From CAYHWW01 sp964360145 (GTDB lineage: Bacteria > Bdellovibrionota > UBA1018 > CAYHWW01), in the NCBI GenBank assembly GCA_964360145.1, contig CAYHWW010000036.1, forward strand, positions 1 through 23,703: 23,703 nucleotides of DNA. Reading direction: 5' to 3'. Each line of letters starts with the position of its first letter. Positions within the stretch are counted from its first letter, which is position 1. The translations under genes and the position numbers were made by a program. A model generated the notes under the pieces. That model was given only the letters and a program-made list of their open reading frames with translations. It searched no databases and had not been told where the DNA came from. Shown here piece after piece: positions 15,420-22,359 of this stretch.

Positions 15420-15548
15420 AGTAGATCGTCGATAAAGGGCCATCTGCTTCGTTGCTCCTTCTCGTGGCTCCACGCAGCGGGCAGCAGCCCGCTTTGGTCG
15501 CTCACTCGTCGTCGCGCCTCGCATCTGGCCCTTTCTCGACGATCTACT
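15420..15548. repeat. 129-base imperfect palindrome (hairpin element) between STAS and ATPase genes
   Basis: The outer arms 15420-15442 and 15526-15548 are reverse complements at 22 of 23 positions. The centre 15476-15493 is a perfect 7-bp stem (AGCGGGC, loop AGCA, GCCCGCT). The interior between is only partly complementary. The left half holds the 30-nt core (15446-15475) that recurs at 2-31. The element begins 8 bases after the STAS gene stop and ends about 24-36 bases before the possible starts of the ATPase gene. It could be a miniature mobile element, an RNase III or attenuation site in the operon mRNA, or a bidirectional terminator; no T-run follows it. Confidence 0.8.
15446..15475 (+). 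repeat. dispersed 30-nt repeat core, copy 2
   Basis: Identical over 30 bases to the reverse complement of 2-31. Starts GCTTCGTTGCTCC and ends with the small palindrome CGTGG-CT-CCACG plus C. Here it is the left flank of the loop of a long hairpin. The flanking bases differ from copy 1, so the core itself appears to be the conserved part. Confidence 0.8.
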
Positions 15549-15571
15549 AAAACCAATCTCGATGATACACT

Positions 15572-16543
15572 GTGGCTATGAGAATGGCGCTGCTATCGCA
15601 GCAACAATCCGACAGGGCCTATTTCGAGGAAGTGGCCACCCGGGCGGGGCTTGATTTTCAGCATTTCAATACGCCGGTGCAATGCGTGGACGATCTGGCC
15701 CGAGACCCGGCGGCCATCGTCATCGCCGATGCCTCTTCGGCTCAACTCTATTCGGCCTTTGAAAACTGTGTGTCGGACAAGCTGGGGCTCTACAGCGCCC
15801 TGGTGAACCCCAATAATTATTTCTTCGTGGGCAGCCAGCCACTGCATCAACTCACCTATCTGCATAACAGCCAGATTTTTGGAAGTTATCTGCAACGCAA
15901 CTACAACGCCGATGACCAAGATTTCATGGGCGCCCTCTTCCAGCGTTTCAGCGCGGAGAGCGCCTTCGCCGTGGAGAAATATTTTTCGCCGCTCGCCAAG
16001 CAGCAGGTCACCAAGATCAAGAAGTCCTCGGAGAAGGCCAACATCGTGGAGGCACTGAAGGAATACCTCATTCGCTGGGGCATGAACTCTCGGGCCACGG
16101 GCCTCATCGCCAATGCCGCCGATGAGTTGTTGATGAACGCTATTTACGCTGCCCCTGCCGATGCGCTGGGCAAGCCCCTGCACGGCAATACGCCACGGAA
16201 TACGCCTCTTGATATGGATTCTGAGCACGAGATTGAATTCAAGCTCGTCCACGACGAGAACCGCATCGCTTTCTCCGTGACGGATCTCTACGGGTCCCTG
16301 GACCGCTCCAAACTCATGCAGTTCATCGCCAAGTCCTACCGTGCGGAGGATTACAAGGTGAAGACCAACGTGCCCGGCGCGGGCCTCGGCATGGGCGAGG
16401 TCTTCGCCCATAGTGGCGGCATGCTCTACAGCTGGGAGCCCGGCGTGCGGACGGAAGCCATGGTGTTTTACCGCAAGAGCCATTCCTTTAAGGAATTTCG
16501 CGAGCAGTTCCGCTTCCTCTCGACTTTCGCTGTCTCCATGTGA
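15572..16543 (+). CDS. RsbW-like HATPase, putative anti-sigma serine kinase
   Basis: Protein of up to 323 aa. Residues about 150-300 form a GHKL ATPase: N-box NAADELLMNA at 181-190 (Glu185, Asn189), a degenerate G1 VTDLYG at 236-241 (Asp238), and G2 GAGLGMG at 269-275. This is the RsbW/SpoIIAB type (HATPase_c_2), with no histidine-kinase dimerisation domain. The N-terminal about 120 residues have alpha/beta character and may be a degenerate receiver-like input domain. It follows the STAS-zinc-ribbon gene on the same strand, separated by the hairpin element. Start codons GTG 15572, ATG 15578 and ATG 15584 are all possible; none has a clear ribosome-binding site. Likely phosphorylates the STAS protein; the sigma factor or other target is not in view. 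Confidence 0.75.
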   Translation: MAMRMALLSQQQSDRAYFEEVATRAGLDFQHFNTPVQCVDDLARDPAAIVIADASSAQLYSAFENCVSDKLGLYSALVNPNNYFFVGSQPLHQLTYLHNSQIFGSYLQRNYNADDQDFMGALFQRFSAESAFAVEKYFSPLAKQQVTKIKKSSEKANIVEALKEYLIRWGMNSRATGLIANAADELLMNAIYAAPADALGKPLHGNTPRNTPLDMDSEHEIEFKLVHDENRIAFSVTDLYGSLDRSKLMQFIAKSYRAEDYKVKTNVPGAGLGMGEVFAHSGGMLYSWEPGVRTEAMVFYRKSHSFKEFREQFRFLSTFAVSM

Positions 16544-16555
16544 GATTCCGTCCTT

Positions 16556-17179
16556 ATGCGTTTGATTCTCGCTTCATCATCGCCGCGGCGCATCCAGATG
16601 CTTCGTGATCTGGGCGCGCCCATCGACGTCATCAAGCCCGATGTGCCCGAGGTGCGACGCCGTGGGGAGAGCCCCCGTGTCTACGTGAAGCGCTTGGCAC
16701 GGGAGAAGGCCGCCGCTGTGCAGATGCGTGAGGGCCTGGGGGAAGGGGCCACGCCCTGGTACATCCTTGCCGCGGATACCACGGTGGTCATGGGTTCACG
16801 GCTTTTAGAAAAACCCAAGGACGCACAAGACGCTCTACGCATGCTCGCGGCCCTCAATGGCAAGACCCATGAAGTGCTTACGGCGTTTTGCTGGTTAGGC
16901 CGCAAGGGCCACCGCATCGTCATGGCCAATGAGGTCGTTTCCACTAAAGTGAAGTTTGCCCGCAGGTCTCCATCATTCTGGCGTTGGTACGTGAGCACCG
17001 GTGAGCCCATGGACAAGGCCGGGGCATATGCGGCCCAGGGCATTGGTCTCTCCTTTGTTGCTGGCTATAAAGGGTCCTATGCCAACGTGGTTGGCCTGCC
17101 CCTTCCGGAGGTATTGGAGTCTTTCGAAACGACCTTCGGCCGCTCCACGCTGAAGGACGCATTTCCGTGCTTTCGCTGA
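16556..17179 (+). CDS. maf: Maf family nucleotide pyrophosphatase
   Basis: Protein of 207 aa, typical Maf length (about 190-210). Family motifs: ILASSSPRR at 4-12, the metal-site AADTTVV at 72-78 (Asp74), LEKPKDAQDALRML at 84-97, NGKTHEV at 101-107, DKAGAYAAQG and the terminal YANVVGLPL block. Maf enzymes hydrolyse non-canonical or dTTP/UTP nucleotides to monophosphates (house-cleaning) and are also linked to septum control. The start ATG lies 12 bases after the ATPase gene stop. The last 13 bases overlap yggS. First gene of a housekeeping run reading through to fabI. Substrate subtype (YhdE-like or YceF-like) not resolved. Confidence 0.93.
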   Translation: MRLILASSSPRRIQMLRDLGAPIDVIKPDVPEVRRRGESPRVYVKRLAREKAAAVQMREGLGEGATPWYILAADTTVVMGSRLLEKPKDAQDALRMLAALNGKTHEVLTAFCWLGRKGHRIVMANEVVSTKVKFARRSPSFWRWYVSTGEPMDKAGAYAAQGIGLSFVAGYKGSYANVVGLPLPEVLESFETTFGRSTLKDAFPCFR

Positions 17180-17847
17180 AAGAGCGCCTTGCCGAGGTGG
17201 AGACAGCCATCGCCACCGCCTGTAAGCTCGTGAGCCGGGAGCGGGGCTCCGTGAGGCTCTTAGCTGTGAGTAAGACCCAGCCAGACAAACTCATAGAAGA
17301 GGCTTATGGTCTTGGGTTGCGGGATTTTGGCGAGAATTACGTGCAAGAACTGGCCGCACGACGCCAGCGCCTTGCCCATCTCAAAGACGTTCGTTGGCAT
17401 CTCATTGGCCCCCTTCAATCAAACAAGGTGAAGCTGGCCCTTGAGTGCGCCGATGTTTTCCACGCCCTGGACTCTGAAAGCGTGCTGAAAGCCGTACAGA
17501 GGCGCGTGGGTCCCGAGGGCAAGCCCTGGCCTGTCTTTGTGCAGGTCAATATTAATGGCGAGGGCACTAAGTCTGGTCTCACGCCGCCTGATGTGCCCGT
17601 TTTCATTGAGGCCGTGCGGGCTGCCCGGGAGGTACAGCTCCGGGGCCTTATGGCGATCCCGGCACCCCATGCCGACATCGACCGGATGCGCCCCGCGTTT
17701 CGCGCCCTCAAAGAGCTCGCGACCCGCATCTTGGGCCCGGCGGCTCAGCTCTCCATGGGAATGAGTGATGATTTCCCCGTGGCCATTGAAGAGGGTGCTC
17801 ACTGGGTGCGCGTGGGCCGCCGACTTTTTGGCGAGCGTAAGGCGTGA
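17167..17847 (+). CDS. yggS: YggS/PROSC family PLP-homeostasis protein
   Basis: Protein of 226 aa, the usual length. The PLP-lysine motif LLAVSKTQP is at 31-39 (Lys36), followed by FGENYVQEL, WHLIGPLQSNK, the GLMAIPAP segment, and SMGMSDDFPVAIEEGAHWVR with the C-terminal VGRRLFGER. YggS is a single-domain alanine-racemase-fold protein that carries PLP and keeps vitamin B6 and amino-acid pools balanced; it has no known catalytic activity. The start is GTG at 17167, overlapping maf by 13 bases. The stop overlaps the start of the DUF167 gene by 4 bases, the common yggS-yggU neighbourhood. Confidence 0.94.
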   Translation: MLSLKERLAEVETAIATACKLVSRERGSVRLLAVSKTQPDKLIEEAYGLGLRDFGENYVQELAARRQRLAHLKDVRWHLIGPLQSNKVKLALECADVFHALDSESVLKAVQRRVGPEGKPWPVFVQVNINGEGTKSGLTPPDVPVFIEAVRAAREVQLRGLMAIPAPHADIDRMRPAFRALKELATRILGPAAQLSMGMSDDFPVAIEEGAHWVRVGRRLFGERKA

Positions 17848-18146
17848 GCGCGGTGAGTGATCGCGAGGGGGGCGTCGTCCTTGTCGTCTATGCCCTGCCC
17901 CGAGCCAGCAAGACAGAGCTTGTGGGGCTCCATGATGGCGCCATCAAAGTGAGAGTTGCCGCACCCCCAGTAGAGGGAGAGGCCAATGAGGAGCTCGTCC
18001 GGTTTTTTGCTAAGTGGGCAGGGGTGCCCAAGTCCGCCGTGGAGTTGCTGCGGGGCGACTCCTCCCGCCACAAACGATTCTTCATTTCTGGCGTGACCGC
18101 GGCCCAAGTCCGGGAGAAAATGAAAATGCATGGCATTGAAGCTTGA
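17844..18146 (+). CDS. yggU: YggU family protein (DUF167)
   Basis: Protein of 100 aa. It matches the small DUF167 family: PRASKTELVGLHDGAIKVRV at 19-38, APPVEGEANEELVRFFAK at 40-57, and VELLRGDSSRHKRFFI at 66-81, which are the characteristic conserved blocks. The family fold is known but the function is not. The GTG start overlaps the yggS stop (GTGA), and the 3' end overlaps the creatininase-family gene by 17 bases, so the three are translationally coupled. Cytoplasmic. Confidence 0.9.
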   Translation: MSAVSDREGGVVLVVYALPRASKTELVGLHDGAIKVRVAAPPVEGEANEELVRFFAKWAGVPKSAVELLRGDSSRHKRFFISGVTAAQVREKMKMHGIEA

Positions 18147-19101
18147 AGAGCTCAATCACGTCGAATTAGCCCAGCTCCCCCGGGATCGCACCGTGGTGTT
18201 CCTGCCCGTGGCCCCCATCGAGGAGCACGGCCCCCATCTGCCCTATGGCGTAGACCCCATTCTTTCGCAGTATTTTTGTGAGCATTTGGCGGATCGCCTG
18301 GCGGCGAGCCACAAAGACTGGTCCATGGTGCTCCATCCCACGCTGTGGTGTGGTTCTGACACCCTCAAGTACCTCGGTTCCATCGAGGTGAAACAGATTT
18401 TAGTGAGGGAACTTGTATACGCAGTGGCGAGCAAATTCGCCGCCGACGGCTTCAAGTATCTTGTCGTTCTGGGCGCCCATGGTGGCCCCCGACACATCGT
18501 CGCCCTTGAGGAGGCCGCCGCTAAAATTTCCTGGCGCTATCGTTTGCGGGGGGCCCGCATGCTGGCCCCCCTGGGTGGCTTCATCACCAATGTGCTCTCT
18601 GGGCGCATGATCCCCCATCTTGAAGAGAGAATGCGCGCTCTCGGCACACCCCTTACTGACGAAGAGCGTGGGGCCATCGCCACAGACTACCATGCCGGCA
18701 TGATGGAGACCTCCATCATGATGGTGGTGCGCCCCGATCTCGTGAAGCCCCAATACAAAGACCTGAAACCAGCCATCGTGGATAAGTTCTGGAAGATTCG
18801 CCCCAGCAGCGGCCAGACCGTGGGTGGGGGTTTCGGTCACCTGGGCAGCCCTCACTTGGCACGCCCTGAGATCGGGCGGGCGGCCATCGATGTTCTTTTG
18901 GATGAGCTCACACCGGTCTTGGAGCGCTTTGTTGCCGGCGATCGCAAGGTGGCCGCTCAGACGCGGTCGCTTTTTTATTACATCCCCATTTATCGCCCCA
19001 TGTTCGTCTACGCCGGGTTCCTGGCTGCCTCCCTCGTTGTGTTTTACGCGCTGATGGCTTATTTCATGACCTTCACGGCAGGGATGTTCAGCAATCAGTA
19101 G
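18130..19101 (+). CDS. creatininase-family amidohydrolase with C-terminal membrane anchor
   Basis: Protein of 323 aa; the family is normally about 230-260 aa. The metal-site motif APIEEHGPHLPYGVD at 28-42 (Glu31, His33, Asp42) and GAHGGP at 115-120 (His117), with DYHAGMMETS at 186-195 (Glu193), match the creatinine amidohydrolase/ArfB/MftE family. Asn-Gly of the usual NGHGGN is replaced by Gly-Ala. The extra C-terminus holds one strong transmembrane helix at about 290-316 ending MFSNQ, so the enzyme domain is probably tethered to the inner face of the membrane. Members hydrolyse creatinine, formamides or process peptides; the substrate here is unknown. Overlaps yggU by 17 bases, and fabI starts 8 bases later. 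Confidence 0.82.
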   Translation: MALKLEELNHVELAQLPRDRTVVFLPVAPIEEHGPHLPYGVDPILSQYFCEHLADRLAASHKDWSMVLHPTLWCGSDTLKYLGSIEVKQILVRELVYAVASKFAADGFKYLVVLGAHGGPRHIVALEEAAAKISWRYRLRGARMLAPLGGFITNVLSGRMIPHLEERMRALGTPLTDEERGAIATDYHAGMMETSIMMVVRPDLVKPQYKDLKPAIVDKFWKIRPSSGQTVGGGFGHLGSPHLARPEIGRAAIDVLLDELTPVLERFVAGDRKVAAQTRSLFYYIPIYRPMFVYAGFLAASLVVFYALMAYFMTFTAGMFSNQ

Positions 19102-19109
19102 GGGGAACC

Positions 19110-19877
19110 ATGACCCAAGGCAAAAGGGCACTCATCGTCGGTGTTGCCAATGATCACAGCATTGCTTGGGGCATCGCCCAGGCTCTTCATCGTCAGGGCT
19201 GGGAGCTGGCCTTTACCTATCAGGGCGAGACACTGGAGCGTCGGGTGCGGCCTCTGGCGGAATCCGTGGGTTCCAAGATCATCATGCCCCTCGATGTGCG
19301 CAACGAGGCCCAAATGGCCGAGGTCTTTGGCCGCTTGGAGCAAGAATGGGGGGGCCTCGATGCCCTACTCCACGCCGTTGCTTTCGCGGACCGCAAGGAC
19401 CTGGAGGGCCGCTTCGTGGACACCAGCCGCGAAGGATTCAGCCTCGCTCTGGAGGTGAGTGCCTATTCCGTGGTGAGCCTGACTCGGGCCGCATTGCCTT
19501 TATTTGAGAAGTCGAAGGGGGGCGCCGTGCTTACTCTCTCGTACTATGGTGCCGAAAAAGTGGTGGCGGGCTACAACGTCATGGGTGTGGCCAAGGCTGC
19601 GCTCGAGGCCTCCGTGCGTTATTTAGCCAACGATCTCGGCCCCTTGGGGATCCGTGTGAACGCCCTCTCCGCGGGGCCCGTGCGCACGTTGGCCGCCGCT
19701 GGCATCAAGGGTTTCAAGTCCATGATGAAGATTGCGGAAGAGAAGTCCCCCCTTCGGCGCAACGTCACCCTCGAAGAGGTGGGTGAGACGGGGGCTTTCT
19801 TGCTCGGCGCCGGAGCCGGTGGTATGAGCGGGTCAACTGTATATGTTGATTCCGGGTATCACATCTTGGGTATGTAG
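19110..19877 (+). CDS. fabI: enoyl-[acyl-carrier-protein] reductase FabI
   Basis: Protein of 255 aa, typical FabI length. The N-terminal GVANDHSIAWGIAQAL at 11-26 is the FabI form of the nucleotide-binding loop. LTLSYYGAEK at 141-150 and YNVMGVAKAALEA at 155-167 give the catalytic Tyr145, Tyr155 and Lys162 in the Y-x6-K arrangement with Met158. SAGPVRTLAAAGIKGF at about 192-207 is the substrate-binding loop. It performs the last, NAD(P)H-dependent reduction of each fatty-acid elongation cycle and is the target of triclosan. GGGGG lies 5 bases before the ATG. Its stop codon abuts the 179-base hairpin element. Confidence 0.96.
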   Translation: MTQGKRALIVGVANDHSIAWGIAQALHRQGWELAFTYQGETLERRVRPLAESVGSKIIMPLDVRNEAQMAEVFGRLEQEWGGLDALLHAVAFADRKDLEGRFVDTSREGFSLALEVSAYSVVSLTRAALPLFEKSKGGAVLTLSYYGAEKVVAGYNVMGVAKAALEASVRYLANDLGPLGIRVNALSAGPVRTLAAAGIKGFKSMMKIAEEKSPLRRNVTLEEVGETGAFLLGAGAGGMSGSTVYVDSGYHILGM

Positions 19878-20056
19878 GGGTCCGTCAATGAATAAATGCT
19901 CATTCTGGCGCTCAGATTTCGGTCAGATTTGGCCGCCACGGAAGGAGCCAAACCGGAAGCGTAGCAGGGCTACGCTGAGGATTTTGCGACTGAGTAGCGG
20001 GCAAAGATGGCCGGAAGATGAGATGCCAGAATGAGCATTTATTCTTTGACGGGCCC
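19878..20056. repeat. 179-base imperfect palindrome spanning the next gene's start
   Basis: Arms 19878-19909 and 20025-20056 are reverse complements at 30 of 32 positions. The tip is a perfect 8-bp stem, AGCGTAGC-AGG-GCTACGCT; the middle is roughly two-thirds complementary, so the whole can fold as one long hairpin. It starts on the base after the fabI stop and its right arm contains the ATG (20031) and first codons of the 564-aa protein. Possibilities: a miniature mobile element, or a translation-controlling RNA structure. No similarity to the 15420-15548 element is evident beyond shape. Confidence 0.85.
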
Positions 20057-21725
20057 TCGGGGCATTGCTCGCTCGGGCGCCGTTCTGGCGTTGGTGCTGG
20101 TCTTTGCCTCCGCTGCCTCGGCCACCTGCCGCGAGGATCTCGAAGGTCGTGAGCCACGGGATTTTCGCGATTTGCCCCCCTTCCAAGAGCTGCGTCTTCT
20201 GGCCGACTCTGCCGTCGGTGAAATCCACAGCATGGGTCGGGATGCGGGCGCCAATGCCGCGCTGACCAACCAAAGCCGCATTGAGACGTTGACCGAGATT
20301 CTGGCCCGCTCTGAAGAGCAAATCACCGCGTTCCGTCGGCTCTCTACTGTGTTGGGTGCCACTGCCGATGATCGCATTACGTTCGTCGCAGGCGATGGCC
20401 CCGGTGCGGTTCAGGTCAAGTTAGTCATCGATGGCCGCAAGACGGAGTATCTTTTTCCTCTGCGAGATGGGTTCAGCAATCCTACGCCCACGGGCTATCG
20501 CAATTGGATTTTGCAGGGGCTCGCAGCTCTCGATCGTTACGTCAGTCGGTTGCAAGAGGTTTTCAGCGCCGCCACCGACGTGAAAGACGCCCTCGTGAAT
20601 CACGAGCCCACGCTCCACAAGATCTTGTTTGAGGTGGACCAGTTCGCAGTGGCCCACCGGCAGATGGCTCACTATAAAAACAGTCATCGTACCAACAGGC
20701 CTACGCGTCTGGATTTGCAGGAAGCCAAAGACAGCGCCGTGAGGGATGCTTTTGTTCGCCTGGATCAACTAGCTACCGGCCTCAAAACCTATATTGGTCG
20801 TATGACAGGGCGTGGGGCTTTCAGTGAAAGCGCCCAGGCCACTTTCCGCGCGGAGCTTTTGCGGAAGCACGGTGTGTTCACCTATTGGCATGGGAAAATG
20901 GCCCGCATGGCCCGTCAATCGAGGGATCGGGGTTGGCCCGCTCCCCTGCCGTCTCAGTTCAGCGCCCTTCAGCGTCATGCGGAACACTACCAACGGCTCA
21001 TCACGGGTATCGTTCGGGCCTTGGACATTCTCAGCGCCGAAACTCCGCTGTTCTCCGCGGGTACGGACCTTCGCGCCTTAGCCTTGAATGCCATCGGTTC
21101 CGCGGCGCTGTCGACGGAGTTGGCGGACGGTCCTCTCTACCGTGGCGTGAGTTACCTGCCTCTTTCTCCCTACGGCATCGCACGCTCCGTGGAAGGCCAT
21201 CTCTCTTTAGTCTTGGAATCCAATCATGTGTTGAAGGCCCGCACCCCGCTCCTGCTCCACCTTTTCAGCGCGGACCACATGTTGGTCCATGATCGAGCCC
21301 GGGTTTCCGGTGACAGGGGAATGCCCCTCGTCGTGGAGGGCGCACTGGCCGTTCGTGCCCTTACGCCTGAGGGCGATGATGGCGCCACAACCCGGCTTTT
21401 CATCTTCCGCACCGGCGACGTAGTGACGGTGAACGGCGTACTTCTGCGACTCACTTCAGTGGAAGGCGATGAGCGGGGGATGCCGACGGTCCGCGGCCAG
21501 CGGGTGAACGAAGATGGCGCCTTGGGCGCGCCGGAGTTCATTTCCTTTGAGCATCAGGATCACTGGTCTTGGTATGCAGAGGGTATCGCGGCTTTTGAAG
21601 CGCCCATTCGTGCTCGCGAAGAGCGGGAGCGTGCCCGTCGCAACGCGGACACCGCATCTGGCGGAATGATCGGTTGGGGCGGCCGCATTTTCGGCACTCC
21701 GCGCACGGGCGGCGCTTCGAACTAA
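20031..21725 (+). CDS. large secreted protein of unknown function
   Basis: Protein of 564 aa, not recognised. A signal peptide is visible (Arg10-Arg14 region, hydrophobic 17-29, cleavage near ASAAS-ATC), so it is exported; the cysteine at 33 lacks a proper lipobox. Residues 50-330 are mostly helical and charged. Residues 365-470 are more beta-rich and contain DGPLYRGVSYLPLSP at 366-380 and PLVVEGALAVRALTP at 432-446; the LYRG and later E-x-A pattern faintly recalls the ADP-ribosyltransferase fold, but this is only a suggestion. An Arg/Glu-rich helix (525-540) and Gly-rich tail end the protein. The only good start, ATG 20031, lies in the right arm of the hairpin element and lacks a clear ribosome-binding site. 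The last 4 bases overlap the convergent small gene. Confidence 0.7.
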   Translation: MSIYSLTGPRGIARSGAVLALVLVFASAASATCREDLEGREPRDFRDLPPFQELRLLADSAVGEIHSMGRDAGANAALTNQSRIETLTEILARSEEQITAFRRLSTVLGATADDRITFVAGDGPGAVQVKLVIDGRKTEYLFPLRDGFSNPTPTGYRNWILQGLAALDRYVSRLQEVFSAATDVKDALVNHEPTLHKILFEVDQFAVAHRQMAHYKNSHRTNRPTRLDLQEAKDSAVRDAFVRLDQLATGLKTYIGRMTGRGAFSESAQATFRAELLRKHGVFTYWHGKMARMARQSRDRGWPAPLPSQFSALQRHAEHYQRLITGIVRALDILSAETPLFSAGTDLRALALNAIGSAALSTELADGPLYRGVSYLPLSPYGIARSVEGHLSLVLESNHVLKARTPLLLHLFSADHMLVHDRARVSGDRGMPLVVEGALAVRALTPEGDDGATTRLFIFRTGDVVTVNGVLLRLTSVEGDERGMPTVRGQRVNEDGALGAPEFISFEHQDHWSWYAEGIAAFEAPIRAREERERARRNADTASGGMIGWGGRIFGTPRTGGASN

Positions 21726-22042
21726 GCCGCGATATCCTGATTGCCGCGGCGGCGCGAGCGATGGCGCGGAACCACTTGGCGCAGTGTTACCGCACGGCTC
21801 AGCAGGTCGCGCAAGCGGCGGGCACGCACTTCTCTAATAACGTGCTGAAACACCAAGGTGCGTTTGACTCGGGCCCGGAGGGCGCGGTCCGCGCTGGCTA
21901 AGAGGCGATGCGCTTTTTGAGAGCGGGATGCGTAGAAGTCCAAATCCAAAATGCGGGCCACGCGGTCCAGCACGCGCTCATGGCGCTCGCTTTCCAGATA
22001 GCGGTTCAGCTCCTGCACGTAATATTTCAGGCTGCTCAGCAT
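21722..22042 (-). CDS. small basic helical protein of unknown function
   Basis: Protein of 106 aa, not recognised. It is predicted helical and very Arg-rich (SERHERVLDRVARILDLDF, then RALRARVKR and EVRARRLRDLLSR), ending RHRSRRRGNQDIAA. Such charge suggests nucleic-acid or membrane-surface binding, but no motif supports a specific role. In-frame upstream ATG codons reach 22177, but that start lies inside the tRNA-Pro gene; the ATG at 22040-22042 has GGAG (22052-22055) nine bases upstream and was chosen. It is convergent with the 564-aa gene and divergent from tRNA-Pro. It lies on the host side of the integrative element. Confidence 0.55.
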   Translation of the reverse strand: MLSSLKYYVQELNRYLESERHERVLDRVARILDLDFYASRSQKAHRLLASADRALRARVKRTLVFQHVIREVRARRLRDLLSRAVTLRQVVPRHRSRRRGNQDIAA

Positions 22043-22103
22043 GTGTTCATTCTCCGGTCCCACTGATCGGCGCGCCATGGGCAGAACTTGACGGGAGAAT
22101 ACC

Positions 22104-22132
22104 TTGCCCGGGAGGGGGGGCATTGATATAGC
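22104..22132 (+). promoter_or_regulatory. sigma70-type promoter candidate for tRNA-Pro
   Basis: TTGCCC (22104-22109) and TATAGC (22127-22132) are separated by 17 bases, each matching four of six consensus positions. Transcription would start near 22139, about 10 bases before the tRNA 5' end, a normal leader length. Confidence 0.45.
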
Positions 22133-22149
22133 TTTTTTTGCCTGTAGGT

Positions 22150-22226
<77 letters not shown>

Positions 22227-22359
22227 TTTTAAAGAGCTCGTAAGCCTCCGAACTAACTACCGAATCTTCGGCGGTTGTTGCGGGCGTTACGTTCATATTG
22301 TCACTTTTATTAGACTCCGGTCGCACGGGAGTCGCAATGTCTTTCTTCTTCGAAGTCAT
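22227..22359 (-). other. element end with a short ORF running into antisense tRNA-Pro
   Basis: An ATG at 22357-22359 overlaps the integrase stop as ATGA and opens a frame whose first 44 residues (MTSKKKDIATPVRPESNK...) lie in the element. It then reads through the tRNA-Pro gene in antisense (GMRGFEPPTPSSRTK, a familiar tRNA-antisense artefact) to 22036. Either a small translationally coupled protein whose tail comes from the attachment site, or chance. The stretch also has a small palindrome CCGAA-TC-TTCGG at 22260-22271. No ribosome-binding site judged decisive. Confidence 0.25.

Noticed and set aside
15420..15548. Palindrome as a simple intrinsic terminator
   Set aside because: Too long and not followed by a T-run; a structured repeat is the better description.
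15593..16483. Long minus-strand frame of 296 codons
   Set aside because: Exact shadow of the RsbW-like ATPase gene, whose motifs are clear on the plus strand; the antisense protein has no recognisable features.
18400..19131. Minus-strand frame of 243 codons
   Set aside because: Shadow of the creatininase-family gene and the start of fabI; His-rich composition typical of antisense frames.
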